DNA of 64,000 bases from JAXGPP01 sp040766885 (GTDB taxonomy: Bacteria > Planctomycetota > Planctomycetia > Pirellulales > Thermoguttaceae), in assembly GCA_040766885.1 (NCBI GenBank), contig JAXGPP010000008.1, positions 124,001 to 188,000 of the forward strand. Reading direction: 5' to 3'. Under the pieces are notes generated by a model. It had not been told where the DNA came from and searched no databases. It saw only the letters and a list, made by a program, of their open reading frames with translations. Below, one piece after another: positions 60,131 through 64,000 of this stretch (position 1 is its first letter; every line of letters starts with the position of its first letter). The translations under genes were made by a program, and so were the position numbers.

Positions 60131-60979
60131 CTACAGTTCGAGAAACTCCTCCACCGCATCGTGCATGACGTCGGTATTGGGCTCCAGGCCGGTCCAGAGC
60201 TTGAAGTTGATCGCCGCCTGCTCGATGAGGATTTCCAGGCCGTCGACCACCGGGCAGCCGCGGTCCTGCGCGGCGCGTACGAGAGCGGTCCGCGGCGGAT
60301 TGGGCGTGACATCGGCAACCACCGTTTCGGGCGCCATCTCGGAAAGGTTCAGCGGCAGGCTGGCATCCGGATCCTCCGCGGCGGCCGACGTCGCCTGAAT
60401 CAGGATCCGCGCTTCGGGCGGCACCGAGTAGTCGTCTTGCCAGGACGCGAACGAAGCGGGCGTCTGCAACTCCCCGCTGATCAGTTGGACCAGATTGCCG
60501 CCGGCTTCCTCGCCGCGGTTGACGATCGTGATCTCGGCGACCTGGGCCAACGCCAGTTCCACCGCGACCGCCCGCGCCACCCGGCCAGCTCCCAACAGCA
60601 CGACGCGCTGTCCGGCCGCATCGATCCGCCGCCGGAGCGCCGAGAGCACCGCCTTGCCCTCGGTGTTCTCGCCCACCAGTGCCCCCTCTTCGCTGAGAAT
60701 GCAGTTGACCACACCGGCCAGTTCCGCCACCCGGCTCAGGCGGTCGAGGTAGGGAAGCACTGCTGTGCGGTAGTCGCCCGCGCAGTTGCCGCCGCGAAAC
60801 CCCATCGCCCGCATCCCGCGGACCGCATCCTCAAGCTGCTCGGGCGGGACGTCGAGCGAAAGATAGCGCCAGTCCAACTCGTGGTGGACGATCGCCTTCT
60901 CAATCATGTATTGGGTCGGATTGCCGCCCAATCCGTGGCCGAGCAAGGCCAGGATGGGTTGCAGCGGTGCGTCGCTCAC
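60131..60979 (-). CDS. Shikimate dehydrogenase-like protein, atypical
   Basis: A 282-aa protein of the AroE superfamily. The C-terminal NAD(P) Rossmann domain is intact (VVLLGAGRVARAVAVELALA), and the C-terminal VVDGLEILIEQAAINFKLWT matches AroE. The N-terminal catalytic side is altered: the SxS substrate motif is absent (HGLGGNPTQYMIEKA), the NVTxPxK site reads NCAGDYRTAV with Arg for the catalytic Lys, and the NTD motif is NTEG with Glu for Asp. It may have another substrate or be inactive in the shikimate path. The start is a GTG with GGAGG 11 nt upstream. It is on the same strand as the glycosidase-like gene, 46 nt before it. Confidence 0.8.
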   Translation of the reverse strand: MSDAPLQPILALLGHGLGGNPTQYMIEKAIVHHELDWRYLSLDVPPEQLEDAVRGMRAMGFRGGNCAGDYRTAVLPYLDRLSRVAELAGVVNCILSEEGALVGENTEGKAVLSALRRRIDAAGQRVVLLGAGRVARAVAVELALAQVAEITIVNRGEEAGGNLVQLISGELQTPASFASWQDDYSVPPEARILIQATSAAAEDPDASLPLNLSEMAPETVVADVTPNPPRTALVRAAQDRGCPVVDGLEILIEQAAINFKLWTGLEPNTDVMHDAVEEFLEL

Positions 60980-61254
60980 GGGGCGCTGAGCCTCCAGTTC
61001 CGCCGCGCCCGCCGCCGATGCGGAGGACGCGGTTTATGTAATGGCGCCCGTCACGTGCCCCGGCGCTGGCTGAAAGCCAATCGCAATGCCGCCGCCTGAA
61101 GGGGATCTTCGGCGCGGCAAAACGCCAAGAGCACTGTCGAACAGGCTGACCGTATTTTTGCCGCGTATCGCAGCCAACGCAACGCCCCCCGGCCGGAGAG
61201 TGGCGCCCGCCGGGCGCCCTGTCCGCGGGTGTCGGCCGGAGATAGGATCAACGC

Positions 61255-62031
61255 ATGGATCAGTCTCGGCTGCTTATCGGCCTGCTCGTACTCGCTACCC
61301 TGGTCGTCGACGCGGCCGTGCTGGTCAGCCTGTCCGCGTCCCCAGGTCGGCATTCCGACCGCCTGCTGATCCTGGCGCTCGTGCTCAGCCAGGTCGGCCT
61401 GCTGGCGATCTGGGCGGGCTGGGCCGGAAGTACGATGCCCTGGCGGCTCTTGCTCACCATCGCAGCGGCGACGGTTGTGAGCGAGTTGCTCGAGCGGACG
61501 AATCTCTGGCCCGACCGAAACCGATTCTCCGATCAGCTTACGCTCTACGCGACAATGCTCGCGTTGGCGACCACCGGTTCGATCGTGGCGGCGAGGGCCG
61601 CCGGCTTTCGGATGGAGCGACCGATCGACGAGACGCACCCCCGCCGTTCATCGCCGCGGTTCCAGTTCCGCTTGGCGCACCTGATGGGATGGCTCACGGC
61701 AACGGCCCTGATCCTGGGCTTGCTCGAATACTCGCTCGCCGGCGGCCTCCGTCAGGTTTCGCCATCGCGCTACGCCGACGACGCCCTGTGCGGGGCGGCG
61801 ATGGCGGCAATGGTGCTCGCAACCATGACCAGCGTGTTGTCGAGCGGCGCGCGGGCTTGGCATCTCCCCCTGTGGGCAGCCGCAGTGGCCCTGGCAATCG
61901 TGGTATGGCACTTCGCCGGAGATCCGTGGCGCGTGGCGGCGACCGTCAACATCACCGCGGCGCTATGGGCGCTCATGTCCCTGGCGATCGTCCGCATTGC
62001 CGGATATCACATCGCCTGGCCGCGACGGTAG
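61255..62031 (+). CDS. Membrane protein of unknown function
   Basis: A 258-aa integral membrane protein with about seven hydrophobic segments, e.g. LLIGLLVLATLVVDAAVLVS, DRLLILALVLSQVGLLAIWA, RFQFRLAHLMGWLTATALIL and WHLPLWAAAVALAIVVWHFA. The FxFRLAHLMGWLT segment recalls a short motif (FSLRxLLxxxT) common in planctomycete membrane proteins whose role is unknown. AGGA lies about 8 nt before the ATG. The last 69 nt overlap the end of the convergent binding-protein gene. Confidence 0.75.
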   Translation: MDQSRLLIGLLVLATLVVDAAVLVSLSASPGRHSDRLLILALVLSQVGLLAIWAGWAGSTMPWRLLLTIAAATVVSELLERTNLWPDRNRFSDQLTLYATMLALATTGSIVAARAAGFRMERPIDETHPRRSSPRFQFRLAHLMGWLTATALILGLLEYSLAGGLRQVSPSRYADDALCGAAMAAMVLATMTSVLSSGARAWHLPLWAAAVALAIVVWHFAGDPWRVAATVNITAALWALMSLAIVRIAGYHIAWPRR

Positions 62032-62958
62032 ATCGGCCGGCCCCGCCGACGATTCCCAGTCCAGCTCCGGGTGCAGCAGGCGGGCGAAACGTTCCAGCAC
62101 AAGAATGAATCGCGGGCCCGGCACGGTGATGTACTGCTCGCGCAGGCAGTAGACGCGGCCGTTCCGGACGGCGTCGACTTCGGCCAGTTGGAGCCAATCG
62201 GCCAGCACTTGGTCGTCGGGCATTTCGGGAGCCGCCAGCCCCGCCGAAAGATCGAGGATCACCTCCGGATCCATCTTGAGGATCCCCTCCATCGACACTA
62301 CTGGAAAGGGCATCTCGGGCCCCTGGTAGGCGTTCTGGCCGCCAGCCATCGTCAACAATCGGTCGATGTGCCCATCGTTGCCGGCAACGTAAACGTCCTC
62401 GATTTTCCCCTGGCCCAGTGTTCTGTCGATCGCACAGAGCACGCGTGGGCGCGGCCGGCCCGCGGTCTTCTCGGCGATCCGCTGCATGCGCCGGCGGAGA
62501 TCGGCTGTGAGCCGTTCGGCCGCCGGCTCGGCCCCGCACTCGCGGCCAATCGTGGTGATCGACTGAAACAGGCCCTCGATACTCTGGTGGTTCACGACGA
62601 GGCAGCGTAGCTGCAACTGCTTGAGCACCGGAACCGACCGTTCATGCTCGATGAGCATCACAACGAGGTCCGGCTGCAGGGTGACGACGGCCTCGACGTT
62701 CGGGTCGTGCATTCCGCCGACCTTAGGCAAACCGGCGACCTTGGGCGGGTATTTGCAGAATTTCGACACGCCCACCACCCGGTCGCCGAGCCCCAGCGCG
62801 AACAGCGTCTCGGTCACGCTGGGAGCCAGCGACACGATCCGGCGGTAGGCCGAGGGCGGTTCGGGCGGCGAAGCGTCTTCAACCAGCAGGCTTCGCGCCA
62901 CCAGGCTGCCGACCACGACCAGCAGGCAGGCGGCGATGAGGGCGGCTTTGACGCGCAT
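61963..62958 (-). CDS. BtuF-like periplasmic (cobalamin/Fe-type) substrate-binding protein
   Basis: A 331-aa predicted ABC-transporter binding protein. A signal anchor (ALIAACLLVVVGSLVARSLL) is followed by the two-lobed periplasmic-binding fold of the BtuF/FecB type: RRIVSLAPSVTETLFALGLG, VVGVSKFCKYPPKVAGLPKV, VEAVVTLQPDLVVMLIEHER and VYVAGNDGHIDRLLTMAGGQ, ending VRNGRVYCLREQYITVPGPR. The extra 25-residue tail is Asp/Arg-rich and overlaps the convergent gene. The substrate is vitamin B12 or a related chelate, by inference. TATACT lies 7 nt upstream of the ATG, so the mRNA may be leaderless. No ABC transporter genes are beside it. Confidence 0.85.
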   Translation of the reverse strand: MRVKAALIAACLLVVVGSLVARSLLVEDASPPEPPSAYRRIVSLAPSVTETLFALGLGDRVVGVSKFCKYPPKVAGLPKVGGMHDPNVEAVVTLQPDLVVMLIEHERSVPVLKQLQLRCLVVNHQSIEGLFQSITTIGRECGAEPAAERLTADLRRRMQRIAEKTAGRPRPRVLCAIDRTLGQGKIEDVYVAGNDGHIDRLLTMAGGQNAYQGPEMPFPVVSMEGILKMDPEVILDLSAGLAAPEMPDDQVLADWLQLAEVDAVRNGRVYCLREQYITVPGPRFILVLERFARLLHPELDWESSAGPADLPSRPGDVISGNADDRQGHERP

Positions 62959-63034
62959 CAAGTCAGTATACAACGCGAGCCGGGCGAATCGCACCGGCTC
63001 GGCGTGGCGTTTGACTTGTCGGCGAAGGCCGCGT

Positions 63035-64000
63035 CTAGTCGAGGAACCCAACCAGTTCCTGGCTGCGGCTGGGCTGCTGCAGTTTGCGGACGGCCTTGGC
63101 CTCGATCTGGCGGATCCGTTCGCGGGTCACCTTGAAGATGTGGCCCACTTCCTCCAGGGTGTAGCTGTAACCGTCGCCAAGCCCGTAGCGGAGCTTGATG
63201 ATCTCACGCTCGCGATAGCTGAGCGTTTTGAGCACCTTGTTGATCCGCCGGCGGAGCATCTCCTGGGTCGCCCCGATGGCCGGGCTCTCGGCGGTGCCGT
63301 CGGGCAGCAGGTCGCCGAAGTGGCTGTCTTCGCTGTTGCCCACGGGCCGGTCGAGGCTGATCGGGTAGCGGCTCATCGCCAGCACCCGGCGGGTCTCGTC
63401 AAGGCAGGTACCGCTGGCGTTGGCGGTCTCCTCAATGGTGGGCTCGCGGCCCAGCGACTGGAGCAATTGCCGCGAAACGTTTCGCACACGGCTCATCGTC
63501 TCCACCATGTGCACCGGGATGCGGATGGTGCGGCTCTGGTCGGCCACCGCCCGGGTGATCGCCTGCCGGATCCACCAGGTGGCGTAGGTGCAGAACTTGA
63601 ATCCGCGGCGGTACTCGAACTTGTCGACCGCCCGCATCAAGCCGGCGTTGCCTTCCTGGATCAGGTCGAGGAAGCTGAGGCCGCGGTTGCGGTACTTCTT
63701 GGCGATCGAGACCACCAGCCGGAGATTGCCCTCCGACAGTCCGCGCTTGGCGACTTGGTACTGAGCGTAGACCTGCTTCAGGGTCTTCACCCGATTGCGC
63801 AGACTGGTGGGGGTCTCCTGCGTATGGCGGAGAATGTTGCGGTACTCGATGATCCAGGCCTCGCGTTCCTTGACGGGGCCGTGGTTGCGCTTGTGTTCGT
63901 CGATGCGGGCCTTGAGCTGGTCGACCCGCTGGCTGTATTCGTCAAGGACGCAGATCTTCGGTTCCAGACGCTGGGTCCGCAGCCCCAGTTCCTGCAACAG
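63035..64000 (-). CDS. sigA: RNA polymerase sigma-70 factor (housekeeping type), 5' end outside the window
   Basis: Primary or closely related sigma factor; the visible part is about 320 aa and the frame runs off the end of the window. Region 2 is complete: GNLRLVVSIAKKYRNRGLSF, LDLIQEGNAGLMRAVDKFEY and FCTYATWWIRQAITRAVADQ, with IRIPVHMVETM at region 3. Region 4 has LSYREREIIKLRYGLGDGYS and the helix-turn-helix LEEVGHIFKVTRERIRQIEA. The upstream part (DEYSQRVDQLKARIDEHKRN) is the non-conserved segment before region 2. It should bind core RNA polymerase and read -35/-10 promoters like those at 21077 and 35117. It ends 76 nt before the BtuF-like gene. Confidence 0.95.
   Translation of the reverse strand: MLQELGLRTQRLEPKICVLDEYSQRVDQLKARIDEHKRNHGPVKEREAWIIEYRNILRHTQETPTSLRNRVKTLKQVYAQYQVAKRGLSEGNLRLVVSIAKKYRNRGLSFLDLIQEGNAGLMRAVDKFEYRRGFKFCTYATWWIRQAITRAVADQSRTIRIPVHMVETMSRVRNVSRQLLQSLGREPTIEETANASGTCLDETRRVLAMSRYPISLDRPVGNSEDSHFGDLLPDGTAESPAIGATQEMLRRRINKVLKTLSYREREIIKLRYGLGDGYSYTLEEVGHIFKVTRERIRQIEAKAVRKLQQPSRSQELVGFLD

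Noticed and set aside
59381..61099. A 572-codon plus-strand frame crossing two minus-strand genes
   Set aside because: It spans two recognised genes and their ribosome binding sites, and shows no protein-like features.
1..64000. CRISPR arrays, insertion sequences, integrase or attachment sites
   Set aside because: No regularly spaced repeats, transposase motifs or tRNA-flanked duplications were seen.

Overview
The window looks like chromosomal DNA of a high-GC planctomycete, probably of the Pirellulales/Lacipirellulaceae type. Indicators are two DUF1559 proteins with a pilin-like FTLVELLVV N-terminus, each paired with a small lipoprotein; three secreted CRTAC1-type FG-GAP/UnbV proteins; an SHD1-domain protein; a Pkn-type Ser/Thr kinase with a C-terminal membrane anchor; a surface protein with the LERLEDRRPPGG N-terminal motif; an HzsA-related propeller/di-haem protein; and many secreted sugar-related proteins. 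No tRNA, rRNA, CRISPR array or insertion sequence was found.

Layout. 1-4 kb (-): secreted protein, Gfo/Idh/MocA oxidoreductase and GntP permease. 4.2-5.9 kb (+): DUF1559 protein plus lipoprotein. 6-13.9 kb (+): five start/stop-overlapping genes, TPR - CRTAC1 - TPR - CRTAC1 - CRTAC1. 14-16.3 kb (-): Cys-rich protein, TrmB-like methyltransferase, radical SAM enzyme and a small protein. 16.7-18.4 kb (-): ilvC and ilvN. 18.7-20.8 kb: secreted glycosidase-like propeller and Tat-exported aldo/keto reductase. 21.1-21.5 kb: a sigma70-like promoter and an intrinsic terminator bound about 370 nt without a gene, a candidate structured RNA. 22.1-23.5 kb (-): second DUF1559/lipoprotein pair. 24.2-26.2 kb: small conserved protein, GNAT acetyltransferase, SGNH hydrolase. 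26.5-35.1 kb (-): pyruvate dehydrogenase operon aceE-aceF-(NDH-2)-lpd followed by a secreted FG-GAP protein. 35.3-43.3 kb: mostly uncharacterised secreted and membrane proteins, DUF202 and the HzsA-related protein. 43.5-50 kb (+): TIM-barrel protein, zinc-ribbon membrane protein and a three-gene sugar-activation operon (GalT, arabinokinase-like GHMP kinase, phosphohexomutase). 49.7-53.1 kb (-): lipoprotein and a frameshifted cadherin-like surface protein. 53.5-64 kb: heparinase II/III-like lyase, Ser/Thr kinase, secreted glycosidase-like protein, atypical AroE-like protein, membrane protein, BtuF-like binding protein and the housekeeping sigma factor, cut by the window end.

Central metabolism (pyruvate dehydrogenase with an NADH-oxidising NDH-2, and branched-chain amino acid synthesis) is interleaved with polysaccharide/sugar use and secreted proteins typical of the phylum. 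The main points of interest are the coupled TPR/CRTAC1 cluster, the candidate 370-nt RNA, the G6-tract frameshift in the surface protein, the AroE-like protein with altered catalytic motifs, the arabinokinase-like operon and several dispersed intergenic repeats. All function calls come from reading motifs; no database search was run.
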